DNA of 35,769 nucleotides from Streptomyces montanisoli (lineage in GTDB: Bacteria > Actinomycetota > Actinomycetes > Streptomycetales > Streptomycetaceae): contig NZ_JAGIQL010000062.1 of assembly GCF_017813245.1 (NCBI RefSeq), positions 1-35,769 on the forward strand, given 5' to 3'. The position numbers were made by a program, and so were the translations under genes. This document shows positions 1 through 7,994 of this stretch, piece after piece. The notes beneath the pieces are model-generated. The model was not told where the DNA came from and searched no databases. It saw only the letters and a list, made by a program, of their open reading frames with translations. The stretch's first letter is position 1. Each line of letters starts with the position of its first letter.

Positions 1-142
<142 letters not shown>

Positions 143-1433
143 CGCCGGGCCGCGCGACCGCGGTGGGCAGGGCTTTCACGCCGCCGGGCTGCCGCGGGAC
201 GCGGGGCCTGGCCCGGCGCACCACACGGCGCGCCGCCCGTACGCCCCTTCGCCCTTCCGGCTCGCGTGCGGCGGGTTCGGCGGGTTCGGCGGGTTCGGCG
301 CCGAAGCAGGCGCGTACGGCACGCAGATCGAGCCCCTGGTTGCAGGCCTCCTGAAGGAGATGGGCGAGGTGGCAGCCCGGATCGACCGAGAGGGCGCGGC
401 CGAGCGCGACCCTCGCCGAGGGCTCGTCGCCCGTCGCCCAGGCCGCCCACCCAGCGAGGACCAGGGGCGCCGCCGCGTACTCGACGTAGATGCCGCCGCA
501 GCGGCGGGCGAGGGCGCGCCACAGCCGCAGGGCGGAGGGCGACCCGCCTTCCTCCGTCCAGCCGGCGGCCTGGTCGCGCGTCTCCCTGTCCTGCAAGCCG
601 AGTACGACGGCCGCGGCCTCCTCGTCGCGGATCAGCCCGTCGTCAACGGCGTCGGCGGCCGCCTCGGCGTCGGGCGTCGTGGGCGGCGCGCCCTTGGCCT
701 CGTCGAGGCGGCGTACCAGGTCACGAGCGAGGCCCAGCGTCTTCGTGGCGATCTCCGCCCTGCCCCCGCCGAGGATCTGGGGCACGATCGCGGCCCCCAC
801 CGCGTCGAAGGCCCGCGCCTGGGCGGCCGTGCCCTCGGGCCCGGGCGGCAGGATCCGGCGCTCCAGGTCTTTGAGCGAGCCACGCACCCGCAGGCCCGCG
901 TAGGCGGCGGCAGCGGCCATGACGGACGTGCCGGGCAGGACCGTCTCGGTGCCCTCCGGCGGGCAGCAGCGAGGGTCCGGGCAGCAGTACGACCAGAGGC
1001 GGCCGCCCGAGACGCACAGCGCCTCCACCACCGGGACGTCGAGAGCGCCGCAGGCGGTGCGCAGCCGCTGCGCGAGGGGCCGCAGCCGCTCCATGACCTC
1101 ACGGCCGGTCTCGCCCGGCTCGCCCGCCCCGCCCGGATCCTGGTAGAGGAAGACGAGGATGCCGTCCGGCCTCGATCCGCGCCCCTGGGCGGCCTCGACG
1201 GCGTAAGCGGCCAGTTGGTCGGCGACCGCCGGCCACTCACGCGGCGAGCCGGGGATGCCCAGCCGCAGCCGCCCGCCGAACCGGGCGCGCTCGCCGTGCA
1301 GCGTGACGAGGACGACCGAGTCGGTGGGGCGGAAGCCGAGGATGTACGGGAGCGCGTCGGCCAGCTCCGCGGGACCGCGGAGCGTGACCGCCTGCTCGTC
1401 GGCGGGACGTGGGGTGTCGTGGTGATTGCTCAT
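143..1433 (-). CDS. DUF4192 domain-containing protein, 3' end cut by the contig edge
   Basis: This conserved actinobacterial protein has no established function. The N-terminus opens MSNHHDTPRP and soon reaches LPYILGFRPTDSVVLVTL, the characteristic start of the DUF4192 fold. The domain continues for roughly 350 residues, ending near HLLQEACNQGLDLRAV. After it comes an AEPAEPAEPA stretch encoded by a 9-bp tandem repeat at about 272-298, then a strongly basic, Arg-rich tail typical of Streptomyces homologues. About 430 codons are genuine. The apparent stop at 132-134 lies in adapter sequence, so the true C-terminus is missing. Only GGGA precedes the ATG, a weak ribosome binding site. The gene sits 140 bp downstream of recQ on the same strand, with two hairpins and a DnaA-box palindrome between, so it probably has its own promoter. 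The family call is fairly sure; the function is unknown. Confidence 0.85.
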
Positions 1434-1472
1434 GGCACGACGGTCCCGCGGAACGCACGGCGACCGCGACCC

Positions 1473-1494
1473 CTGTGGATAACGTTATCCACAG
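1473..1494. promoter_or_regulatory. Two inverted perfect DnaA boxes forming a 22-bp palindrome
   Basis: TGTGGATAA (1474-1482) and TTATCCACA (1485-1493) are separated by CG. Together with the flanking C and G they form a perfect palindrome. TTATCCACA is the classical high-affinity DnaA box. The site lies 40-61 bp upstream of the DUF4192 start codon, where a promoter is expected. It could be a DnaA target that couples the gene to replication, a DnaA-titrating site, or the operator of an unrelated dimeric repressor. Confidence 0.65.
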
Positions 1495-1500
1495 CACCGT

Positions 1501-1525
1501 TTCGGCCATGCCGCGGGTGGCCGAA
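1501..1525 (-). terminator. Stem-loop downstream of recQ (distal)
   Basis: TTCGGCCA (1501-1508) and TGGCCGAA (1518-1525) form a perfect 8-bp stem with a 9-nt loop. It lies between recQ and the DnaA-box palindrome. No T tract follows, which is common in streptomycete terminators. Confidence 0.4.
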
Positions 1526-1554
1526 CCGCCGGCCGTGAGGCAGACCTGACGGGC

Positions 1555-1570
1555 CGTCACACGGGTGACG
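1555..1570 (-). terminator. Stem-loop directly after the recQ stop codon
   Basis: CGTCAC (1555-1560) and GTGACG (1565-1570) pair perfectly around ACGG, three bases past the recQ stop codon. This is a likely short terminator or 3'-end stabiliser for recQ. Confidence 0.45.
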
Positions 1571-1573
1571 CGC

Positions 1574-3733
1574 TCAGCCCGCCGCGGCCAGGACCAGTGG
1601 GAGCACGTCCCCGCCGCCCGCCTGGCGGATCAGGCGGGCGGCGACGGCGAGGGTCCAGCCGGAGTCCGTGTAGTCGTCCACGAGCAGCACGGGGCCCGCC
1701 GAGCCGGAAAGCGCGCCGGCGAGTTCCCCGTCGACGCCGAAGGTCCCGGACAGCACCCTCAGGCGCTGGGCGGAGTTGCTGCGGCGCGGCGCGTGCACAC
1801 CGTCAGGACCCGTGTGCGTCAGTGTGCCGAGGAAGGGGAGGCGGCCGATGTCCGCGATGCCCTGGGCAAGTGAGCCGACGAGCAGGGGTCGTGCGAGGGA
1901 CGGCACGGCGACGACGCCCACCGGCCGGGCGGAGGCGTCCGGCACGCCGGGCGCCCAGCCGCCCGGGGACCTGGCCCAGTCGGCGAGTACCGCGACCGCG
2001 GCCCGCAGGACGTCGTCGGGGACCGGCCCGTCCGGCGCGTTCTCTGCCAGCAGCGGGCGCAGCCGGTTGCCCCAGCCGATGTCCGAGAGCCGCCCCAGGG
2101 CGCGCCCCGTGGAAGCCTGTTCCTTGGCCGGAATCCGCCCCTTGAGGTCGATACCGAGCGCGGGCATCCCCGTGGGCCACATGCGCCGCGGCTCGACCTC
2201 GATCCCCGGGCGGTCCAGCTCCTTGGCCGCCCCCGTCAGCGTCTCCGCCGAGACGGACGCGTCGGCGAAGGCGCCCGCGCAGTTGTCGCAGCGGCCGCAC
2301 GGGGCCGCGCCCTCGTCGTCCAGCTGCCGGCGCAGGAACTCCATACGGCAGCCGGTCGTGCTCACGTAGTCGCGCATGGCCTGCTGCTCTGCCGACCGCT
2401 GCCTCGCCACCCAGGCGTAGCGCTCGGCGTCGTAGACCCACTCGGCCCCCGTGGCCGTCCAGCCGCCCTTCACCCGCCGCACGGCGCCGTCGACGTCCAG
2501 CACCTTGAGCATCGTCTCCAGCCGGCTTCGCCGCAGGTCCACCGAGGCCTCCAGGGCCACGGAGGAGAGCGGCCTGCCCGCGTCGCCGAGGGCGGAGAGC
2601 GTCTGGCGCACCTGTGCCTCGGGCGGGAAGGCCGTGTCGGCGAAATAGCGCCAGATCGCCTCGTCCTCCTTGCCCGGCAGCAGCAGCACGTCGGCGTGGG
2701 CGACGCCGCGCCCGGCCCGTCCCACCTGCTGGTAGTAGGCGATCGGCGACGAGGGCGAACCGAGGTGGACCACGAACCCGAGGTCGGGCTTGTCGAAGCC
2801 CATCCCGAGCGCCGAGGTCGCCACCAGCGCCTTGACCCGGTTCTGCTGGAGGTCGGCCTCGGCCTGGAGCCGGTCGGCGTTCTCCGTGCGCCCGGTGTAG
2901 GAGGCCACCCGGAAGCCGCGCCCGCGAAGGAACGCGGTGGCCTCCTCGGCCGCGGCGACGGTGAGGGCGTAGACGATCCCGGAACCCGGCAACTCGTCGA
3001 GGTGCTCCGCGAGCCACGCCATGCGGTGCGCGGCGTCCGGCAGCCGGACCACGCCGAGACGCAGGCTCTCCCGGTCCAGCGGACCGCGCAGCACCAGGGC
3101 CTCGCCCGCGCCGGTCCCCAGCTGCTCGGCGACGTCCGCGGTGACGCGCGCGTTGGCGGTCGCCGTGGTGGCGAGAACGGGCACGCCCGGGGAGAGCTCG
3201 GCGAGCATCGCCCGCAGCCTGCGGTAGTCGGGGCGGAAGTCGTGGCCCCAGTCGGAGATGCAGTGCGCCTCGTCGACCACCAGCAGGCCGGTCGTGGCCG
3301 CGAGCCGGGGCAGCATGTTCTCGCGGAAGTCCACGGAGTTGAGGCGCTCGGGACTCACGAGGAGAACGTCGGTCTCACCGCGCTCCACCTCGGCGTGGAT
3401 GGTGTCCCACTCCTCGGGGTTGGCCGAGTTGATGGTGCGCGCGCGGATGCCGGCACGCGCCGCGGACTCGACCTGGTTGCGCATGAGCGCGAGCAGCGGC
3501 GAGACGATCACCGTCGGGCCGGAGCCGCGCCTGCGCAGCAGCGCGGTGGCGACGAAGTACACCGCCGACTTGCCCCAGCCGGTGCGCTGCACCACCAGCG
3601 CACGCCGGCGCTCCTGGACCAGGGCGGCCACGGCCTGCCACTGGTCCTCGCGCAGTCTCGCCGAGCCCTCCGGGTCACCGACCAGCTCGGCGAGGATGGC
3701 GTCGGCTTCGGTGCGCAGCTGCGGATCGTCCAT
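1574..3733 (-). CDS. recQ: RecQ-family ATP-dependent DNA helicase with phosphoribosyltransferase-like C-terminus
   Basis: A 3'-5' superfamily 2 DNA helicase for recombination and fork repair. Numbering from the chosen ATG, residues 51-56 are the Walker A motif TGWGKS. VVDEAHCISDWGHDF follows at about 150-170 (motif II and the RecQ aromatic loop), then ATTATAN (motif III) and QQVGRAGRG (motif VI). A RecQ zinc-binding Cys set follows in GCRMEFLRRQ and CGRCDNC. No HRDC domain is obvious. Instead about 200 residues run to a C-terminal segment VLLVDDYTDSGWTLAVAARL, which matches the PRPP-binding loop of type I phosphoribosyltransferases. The ATG at 3733 is preceded by GGGGGC; an in-frame upstream start at 3775 has less support. 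The helicase assignment is certain. The tail domain is inferred from one motif, and its activity is unknown. Confidence 0.93.
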   Translation of the reverse strand: MDDPQLRTEADAILAELVGDPEGSARLREDQWQAVAALVQERRRALVVQRTGWGKSAVYFVATALLRRRGSGPTVIVSPLLALMRNQVESAARAGIRARTINSANPEEWDTIHAEVERGETDVLLVSPERLNSVDFRENMLPRLAATTGLLVVDEAHCISDWGHDFRPDYRRLRAMLAELSPGVPVLATTATANARVTADVAEQLGTGAGEALVLRGPLDRESLRLGVVRLPDAAHRMAWLAEHLDELPGSGIVYALTVAAAEEATAFLRGRGFRVASYTGRTENADRLQAEADLQQNRVKALVATSALGMGFDKPDLGFVVHLGSPSSPIAYYQQVGRAGRGVAHADVLLLPGKEDEAIWRYFADTAFPPEAQVRQTLSALGDAGRPLSSVALEASVDLRRSRLETMLKVLDVDGAVRRVKGGWTATGAEWVYDAERYAWVARQRSAEQQAMRDYVSTTGCRMEFLRRQLDDEGAAPCGRCDNCAGAFADASVSAETLTGAAKELDRPGIEVEPRRMWPTGMPALGIDLKGRIPAKEQASTGRALGRLSDIGWGNRLRPLLAENAPDGPVPDDVLRAAVAVLADWARSPGGWAPGVPDASARPVGVVAVPSLARPLLVGSLAQGIADIGRLPFLGTLTHTGPDGVHAPRRSNSAQRLRVLSGTFGVDGELAGALSGSAGPVLLVDDYTDSGWTLAVAARLIRQAGGGDVLPLVLAAAG

Positions 3734-3799
3734 GCCCCCATGCAACCCGATGGCTCGGACAATCGGCCAATCCACCCCGCCGGCGGGGAACGCGACGGT

Positions 3800-3836
3800 C
3801 CGGCCGCCGCCCTTGGCTTCTCAGGGGCGGGGCCGG
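3800..3836 (-). terminator. Long GC-rich stem-loop between the hypothetical gene and recQ
   Basis: CCGGCC (3800-3805) plus CCGCCC (3807-3812) pair with GGGCGG (3825-3830) plus GGCCGG (3831-3836). This gives 12 base pairs with one bulged G and a 12-nt loop. It begins 26 bases past the stop codon of the upstream minus-strand gene, as expected of its terminator. Confidence 0.6.
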
Positions 3837-3861
3837 CCGGTCACGTGCGGTGCGAGGCCTC

Positions 3862-4569
3862 TCAGACGCCCGCGCCGAGCACGGCGTTGATCCTCTGCGG
3901 ATCGCCGCACACGACGAGCAGCGCCGTCGCGCGCTCGAGCGCCGGCGGCAGCACCTGCGCTGCGCTGTCCTCCCCGTTGACGGCGACGACGACGACGGGC
4001 CGCGGACGCGCACGCGAGACGGCCGCGCCGTCGGCGAAGAACACGTCCTCGTGCGCGTCGTGCTGCGCCCAGTAGGACGCCTCCCCGAAGGAGAGTTCGT
4101 GGGTCGCCCACGGATGCTGCTCGCCCGTGGTGAGCACCAGGACATCACCGGGCGCGCGGCCCGAGTCGAGCAGCAGGTCCACCGCTTCTTCCGCGGCGTC
4201 GAGCGCTCCGTCCGCGGACGCGGGGATGAGCTGGATCTGGGGCGCGGCGGACGGCGTGGCGGGCGCCTTTTCAGCGGGCGCCTTCCCCGCCGGCGCGTTC
4301 GCGGCCGGCATGTTCGCGGCCGGTGTGTTCCCGGTGGGCGCCTTCGGCTGCCCTGCGGAGGAGTGCGAGCGCTGCGCCGGCGGCGCCGCCGGCCTCGCGG
4401 GACCGGGGCCCGGGCGTCCGGGCCGCGGCGTGGCCGCCGATCGCGGCCCCGGCACGGGGCGCGGACCGGGTACGGGACGTGGGGTCGGCGCGGTGTGGCC
4501 TGCGGCCGGTGTCGCGCGGGGACCCTGGGCTCTCTCGTGAATCTGAGGCTCCTCGGGGGTGAGAGGCAT
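3862..4569 (-). CDS. Hypothetical protein: Pro/Ala-rich repeats plus a conserved C-terminal alpha/beta domain
   Basis: 235 residues; I recognise no characterised family. The first 100 or so residues are low-complexity and rich in Pro, Ala, Gly and Arg. They include a PVPGPRPVPGPR repeat and a block of five-residue repeats (AANMP, AANAP, AGKAP, AEKAP) encoded by 15-bp tandem units. The last 130 or so residues look folded: VLVLTTGEQHPW, SFGEASYW, PVVVVAVNG and ALLVVCGDPQRIN suggest alternating beta strands and helices. The pattern recalls the C-terminal ATP-binding part of UvrD/NERD-type helicases, but no Walker A motif is present and this resemblance is weak. The ATG at 4569 is the only plausible start in frame, and no clear ribosome binding site precedes it. 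A palindrome lies 44-61 bp upstream. Confidence 0.7.
   Translation of the reverse strand: MPLTPEEPQIHERAQGPRATPAAGHTAPTPRPVPGPRPVPGPRSAATPRPGRPGPGPARPAAPPAQRSHSSAGQPKAPTGNTPAANMPAANAPAGKAPAEKAPATPSAAPQIQLIPASADGALDAAEEAVDLLLDSGRAPGDVLVLTTGEQHPWATHELSFGEASYWAQHDAHEDVFFADGAAVSRARPRPVVVVAVNGEDSAAQVLPPALERATALLVVCGDPQRINAVLGAGV
4259..4348. repeat. Six imperfect 15-bp tandem repeats inside a coding region
   Basis: Units begin at 4259, 4274, 4289, 4304, 4319 and 4334, with approximate consensus GCSGGCGYSTTYSCS. They stay in frame and encode Ala/Pro/Lys/Asn pentapeptides in the hypothetical protein at 3862-4569. Copy number may vary between strains through slippage. Confidence 0.8.
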
Positions 4570-4612
4570 GACTGGATGTCTATCAAACGCCGACCGGTGA
4601 GGCGTCGGCGGG

Positions 4613-4630
4613 TGGGCACATTTGTGCCCA
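4613..4630. promoter_or_regulatory. Operator-like palindrome
   Basis: TGGGCACA and TGTGCCCA are perfect inverted 8-bp arms separated by TT. With only two bases between the arms it cannot form an RNA hairpin with intact stems, so a dimeric DNA-binding protein site is more likely. It lies upstream of the hypothetical gene that starts at 4569. The regulator is not identified. Confidence 0.45.
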
Positions 4631-4668
4631 TGTCTGCGGCTGTACCCATGTTGTGTCCGTAAGGCACA

Positions 4669-4688
4669 CGAACAGAAGGCTTTGTTCG
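4669..4688 (-). terminator. Stem-loop downstream of rnhB
   Basis: CGAACA (4669-4674) pairs with TGTTCG (4683-4688) around an 8-nt loop, six bases past the rnhB stop codon. The element is short and less GC-rich than its surroundings; it is probably the rnhB terminator. Confidence 0.5.
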
Positions 4689-4694
4689 GAAGGT

Positions 4695-5405
4695 TCAGAA
4701 ATCGAGACCGAGTTGGACCCCGTCCTCTGGTGCGCCAGGCGGCGCGGGGACACGCGTCTTCTTCAGGTGACGCCAGCGGGGCAGCGCGTCGAGGTAGGCC
4801 CAGGAGAGCCGGTGGTGCGGTGTCGGCCCCCACTCCTCGAGCGCGACCCGGTGCACCGGCGAGGGATAGCCGGCGTTGTCGCCGAAGGCGAACGGCGCGT
4901 ACTCGGCGGCGTTGCCCCCGAGTTCGGCCATCATCGCGTCCCTGCGGACCTTGGCGAGCACGGAGGCGGCCGCGACGGACACGCAGGACAGGTCGCCCTT
5001 GATGACCGTACGGACGCGCCAGGGCCCGCCGAGGTAGTCGTGCTTGCCGTCGAGTATCACCGCGTCGGGCACCACGGGCAACGCGTCCAGCGCCCGGACG
5101 GCCGCCGTCCTCAGGGCGGCGGTCATCCCCAGGGCGTCGATCTCCTCCGGTGACGCGTGCCCCAGCGCGTGGCAGGTGACCCATCCGTGCAGCACGGCGG
5201 CCAGTTCGGTGCGCCGCTTCGGCGTCAGGAGCTTGGAGTCGGTGAGCCCCTCGGGGGCCCTGCGCAGTCCGGTGACGGCCGCGCACACCGTGACGGGGCC
5301 CGCCCACGCGCCACGGCCGACCTCGTCGATACCCGCCACGATCTTGGCGCCTGTGGTGGCGCGGAGCGAGCGCTCGACGGTGTGCGTGGGTGCTTCGTAC
5401 GGCAT
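4695..5405 (-). CDS. rnhB: Ribonuclease HII
   Basis: Cytoplasmic endonuclease that cuts RNA in RNA-DNA hybrids and at single ribonucleotides left in DNA. The 236 residues match the family length. Residues 26-31 are the signature DEVGRG (D27, E28 metal ligands). Further acidic residues are at D119 (VILDGKH), D138 (VIKGD) and D156 (AKVRRD), with DSK at 56-58. The C-terminal SWAYLDALPRWRHLKK is typical of actinobacterial RNase HII. The start at 5405 is chosen because homology begins a few residues later; the longer frame upstream reads as non-homologous, Arg/Gly-rich noise. Its neighbours, recQ on one side and an ADP-ribosylglycohydrolase on the other, are on the same strand but separated by over 100 bp, so it is likely transcribed alone. 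Confidence 0.95.
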   Translation of the reverse strand: MPYEAPTHTVERSLRATTGAKIVAGIDEVGRGAWAGPVTVCAAVTGLRRAPEGLTDSKLLTPKRRTELAAVLHGWVTCHALGHASPEEIDALGMTAALRTAAVRALDALPVVPDAVILDGKHDYLGGPWRVRTVIKGDLSCVSVAAASVLAKVRRDAMMAELGGNAAEYAPFAFGDNAGYPSPVHRVALEEWGPTPHHRLSWAYLDALPRWRHLKKTRVPAPPGAPEDGVQLGLDF

Positions 5406-5439
5406 AGCGCGAGCAAGCGTACGCCGCGGGCACGCGCCG

Positions 5440-5460
5440 CGACAGCCGGGGGGCCTGTCG
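5440..5460 (-). terminator. Possible stem-loop after the ADP-ribosylglycohydrolase gene
   Basis: CGACAG (5440-5445) and CTGTCG (5455-5460) pair around a 9-nt loop, about 60 bases past the stop codon of the upstream minus-strand gene and just ahead of rnhB. It could equally belong to the rnhB leader. Confidence 0.3.
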
Positions 5461-5521
5461 GCGACGCGGGCCGGTTCGCCGTCGCTGCCGCCCCGTTCGG
5501 GCAGGCCTCCCGGGAGCGGCG

Positions 5522-6493
5522 TCAGCTTCCTGTCAGCCAGGCCGGCAGGGGCTCCGTGCGCGCGGTCCAGTCCGCGGGCGGGGCGCCCGCTGCCGACGAG
5601 GCGACCACTCCCCCGAAGATCGCGCACGTCGTGTCGACGTCGCCGCCTGCCTGCGCGGTGGTCCAGAAGCCGCCTTCGAAATCACCGAGGGCGCGCGCCG
5701 CCGACCACAGTGCGAACGGCACGGTGTCGTGAGCGCTGGTGCGGCGGCCGCAGCCGAGGACGGCGGCGACCGTGCCCGGGTCGCCGTAGTCCAGCATGTC
5801 GCGCGCCCTGCGCAGCCCCTGGCCCACCGCGCTGCGCGGCACCAGGGCCACGACGCCGTCGAGCAGCGCGTCGGGCGCGGGCGGGCCGGACGGGTCCGCC
5901 GCGAGTGCCGCGGCGGCGGCCACCGCCATGGCGCCCGCGACGGCCTCGCGGTGCTGGTGGGTGGTGTACGCGGAGATCTCGGCCTGGTGCGTGGCCTGCT
6001 CCGGGTCGTCGGCGTACCAGGCGCCCAGCGGGGCGATGCGCATGGCGGCGCCGTTGCCCCACGACCCCTGCCCGTCGAACAGCCCGGAGGCGAGGGCACG
6101 CCAGTCGCCGCCCTCGCGGACCAGCCGCAGCATGCGGTTCACGGCGGGGCCGTAACCGCGGTCGAAGTCGTGGTGCTCGGCGAACGAGTGCGCCAGCGCG
6201 TCCTGGTCGACCCGGCGGTGCGCGGCGAGCACGGCCAGCACGGAGGCGGCCATCTCGGTGTCGTCGGTCCACTGCCAGGTGCCCGGCGGTGTCTCGCGCC
6301 GCTTCAGCAGCGGATGGTTTCCTGGCACGAAGTACTGGGAGCCGAGGGCGTCCCCCACGGACAGGCCCCGCAGGGATGCCAGGGCACGCGCGTAGCGGAT
6401 CTCGGTGGAGGTGGAGGTGGAGGTGGAAGCGGAAGTGGCGGCGGGTACGGTCTCCGGCTCGGCCGGTCGTCCGGGTGTGTGGTCAGCGGTCAT
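5522..6493 (-). CDS. ADP-ribosylglycohydrolase (DraG/ARH family)
   Basis: Predicted to remove ADP-ribose from a protein or nucleic-acid substrate. It has 323 residues, close to the usual length. A Ser/Thr-rich linker (STSTSTST, from a GGTGGA tandem repeat at about 6403-6427) follows a disordered N-terminus. The fold then starts at ALASLRGLSVGDALGS. Metal-binding motifs are present: WTDDTEMA (D77, D78, T79) and GGDVDTTCA (D285, D287). The usual small residue after DTT is a Cys here. The gene begins an apparent cluster of three minus-strand genes: it lies 26 bp downstream of the histidine phosphatase gene, which follows the DUF4937 gene. The substrate cannot be told from sequence, and no ADP-ribosyltransferase is in the window. 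Confidence 0.88.
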   Translation of the reverse strand: MTADHTPGRPAEPETVPAATSASTSTSTSTEIRYARALASLRGLSVGDALGSQYFVPGNHPLLKRRETPPGTWQWTDDTEMAASVLAVLAAHRRVDQDALAHSFAEHHDFDRGYGPAVNRMLRLVREGGDWRALASGLFDGQGSWGNGAAMRIAPLGAWYADDPEQATHQAEISAYTTHQHREAVAGAMAVAAAAALAADPSGPPAPDALLDGVVALVPRSAVGQGLRRARDMLDYGDPGTVAAVLGCGRRTSAHDTVPFALWSAARALGDFEGGFWTTAQAGGDVDTTCAIFGGVVASSAAGAPPADWTARTEPLPAWLTGS

Positions 6494-6519
6494 CGCCCTG
6501 CCAATCTAACCGCACGCGC

Positions 6520-7167
6520 CTACGGCTCTTCCGGCTCGCGCCACCTGGCGAACGGGCGGTCGAGTCCGTACGTGCCGTCCTCGCCCAGCAGCAGGCTCCT
6601 GGTCTCGCCGTTGCCCGGGTTGGACAGGGCCTCGAACTCGGCGACCGTCCAGTGGAACCACCGCATGCAGAACAGCCGCATGGTCAGGCCGTGCGTGACG
6701 ATCAGCACGTTCGGCGGCGAGTCCGGCTGCTCGAACCCGCGGTGCAGGCTCTCCAGGAAGGCGCCGACCCTGTCGTAGACGTCCGCGCCCGACTCGCCCT
6801 GCGCGAAGCGGTAGAAGAAGTGGCCGTACGCGTCCCGGTGGGCCTTCTGCAGGCGCACGTCGTCGCGGTCCTGCCAGTTGCCCCAGTCCTGCTCCCGCAG
6901 GCGCGGCTCCTCCCTGACCCGTACGAGGCAGCGGTCGAGCGCGAGGGCCCGCAGCGTCTGGTGGGTGCGCCGGTAGGGGGACACATAGGCGCTGACGCGC
7001 TCGTCCCCCAACACGTCCCGCAGCCGCTCGCCCGTCGCCTCGGCCTGGCGCATGCCGCGTTCCGTCAGGCTCAGCGCGTGGTCGGGGACGCGCTCGTACA
7101 CCGAGTCGTCGGCGTTGCCCTCGGACTCGCCGTGCCTGACGAGGATGATGCGCCTGGGTCGTGCCAT
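6520..7167 (-). CDS. Histidine phosphatase family protein (phosphoglycerate mutase-like)
   Basis: A 215-residue cytoplasmic enzyme of the branch-1 histidine phosphatase superfamily. The catalytic motif LVRHGES (R11, H12) is at the N-terminus. SPYRRTHQT, carrying the second phosphate-binding Arg, follows in the middle, and VTHGLTMRLF near residue 160 carries the second catalytic His. This set supports phosphomonoesterase chemistry via a phospho-histidine. The substrate is unknown, and the short form argues against a glycolytic mutase. The start at 7167 puts LVRHGE at the normal position and has GGAG just upstream. It lies 26 bp ahead of the ADP-ribosylglycohydrolase gene, so the two are probably co-transcribed. 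Confidence 0.9.
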   Translation of the reverse strand: MARPRRIILVRHGESEGNADDSVYERVPDHALSLTERGMRQAEATGERLRDVLGDERVSAYVSPYRRTHQTLRALALDRCLVRVREEPRLREQDWGNWQDRDDVRLQKAHRDAYGHFFYRFAQGESGADVYDRVGAFLESLHRGFEQPDSPPNVLIVTHGLTMRLFCMRWFHWTVAEFEALSNPGNGETRSLLLGEDGTYGLDRPFARWREPEEP

Positions 7168-7257
7168 GACTCCGACCCTGAGCGGCGCGAGTGGATCTTG
7201 ACGGTCGGCCCGCAACCCGGAAGGCGCGGACGGCGCGGCGCGGCCCGGCTCCGTGCG

Positions 7258-7863
7258 TCACACCGTCCAGGGCGCTTCGAGGTCGACGATGTCCCCCGCG
7301 AGCGCCGCCACGTCCGTCGCCGTCTGCGCGCGCAGCGTCAATCGTTCGACGCGCTCCACGCGGTACTTGCCGTGCTCGGCGGCAGACTGCCACATGGAGA
7401 GCACGAGGAACTCGTTGCCCGGCGCGCCGCCGAACAGCCCGCGCACCATGCCGGGAGAGCCGGCCATCGCCGGGTTCCAGACCTTCTCCTGCATGAGCGC
7501 GAAATGCTCGACGCGCTCTTCGTGCACCCTGCTGTGCGCGACCCTCACCACGTCCGCGTCGGTGAACCGGGGCTCGAAGCCGGTCTTCACGTCGAACCGG
7601 TGGTCGAAGAGCTTCACCTGCGCGTCCGTGAACGTACCGGCCTGCCCGGAGGCGAGGCGGTCGTGGGAACGCGCCATGAACGAGTCGTAGAACGCCCGGC
7701 TCTCCCAGAACGCGAACACATGGGCCACGCCGGGACGTATCCTGCTCCATCCCCCGCCCTGCCCCCGAAAACCCGGTTCACCGAGCAACCCCGCCCACTT
7801 ACGTTGCCCGCGTTCGAACCCGCGACGGTCGACCACGGTGCAGCGAGTCCACTTGACCAGCAC
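7258..7863 (-). CDS. YdbC-family / DUF4937 domain protein
   Basis: 201 residues of uncharacterised function. The sequence VKWTRCTVVDRRGFERGQ at the start matches the DUF4937/YdbC family, whose members are predicted dimeric alpha-beta barrels like antibiotic-biosynthesis monooxygenase folds. Two repeated barrel-like halves can be seen: one ends near AFWESRAFYDSFM and the second contains FLVLSMWQSAAEHGKYRVE. No catalytic residue is evident. The start is GTG at 7863 with a poor ribosome binding site, suggesting a leaderless or short-leader transcript. It diverges from the TerD gene (131 bp between starts) and is followed on its own strand by the histidine phosphatase gene, 90 bp away. Confidence 0.8.
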   Translation of the reverse strand: MLVKWTRCTVVDRRGFERGQRKWAGLLGEPGFRGQGGGWSRIRPGVAHVFAFWESRAFYDSFMARSHDRLASGQAGTFTDAQVKLFDHRFDVKTGFEPRFTDADVVRVAHSRVHEERVEHFALMQEKVWNPAMAGSPGMVRGLFGGAPGNEFLVLSMWQSAAEHGKYRVERVERLTLRAQTATDVAALAGDIVDLEAPWTV

Positions 7864-7994
7864 CGCGCCATCGTAAGGCCCGTGGCGTGGCCCCGGTCAC
7901 GTTCCAGGTTCGGCGGACCGTTGTCAGGGGCCGGGACTACTCTTTGAAGTGCCATGAGGAAGCGTCGGCGCACTTCGAGGGGGAGGGCCGAGCG

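Noticed and set aside
5044..7947. 967-codon open frame on the plus strand across rnhB to DUF4937
   Set aside because: It crosses four well-supported minus-strand genes and contains long Arg/Pro tracts, so it is spurious.
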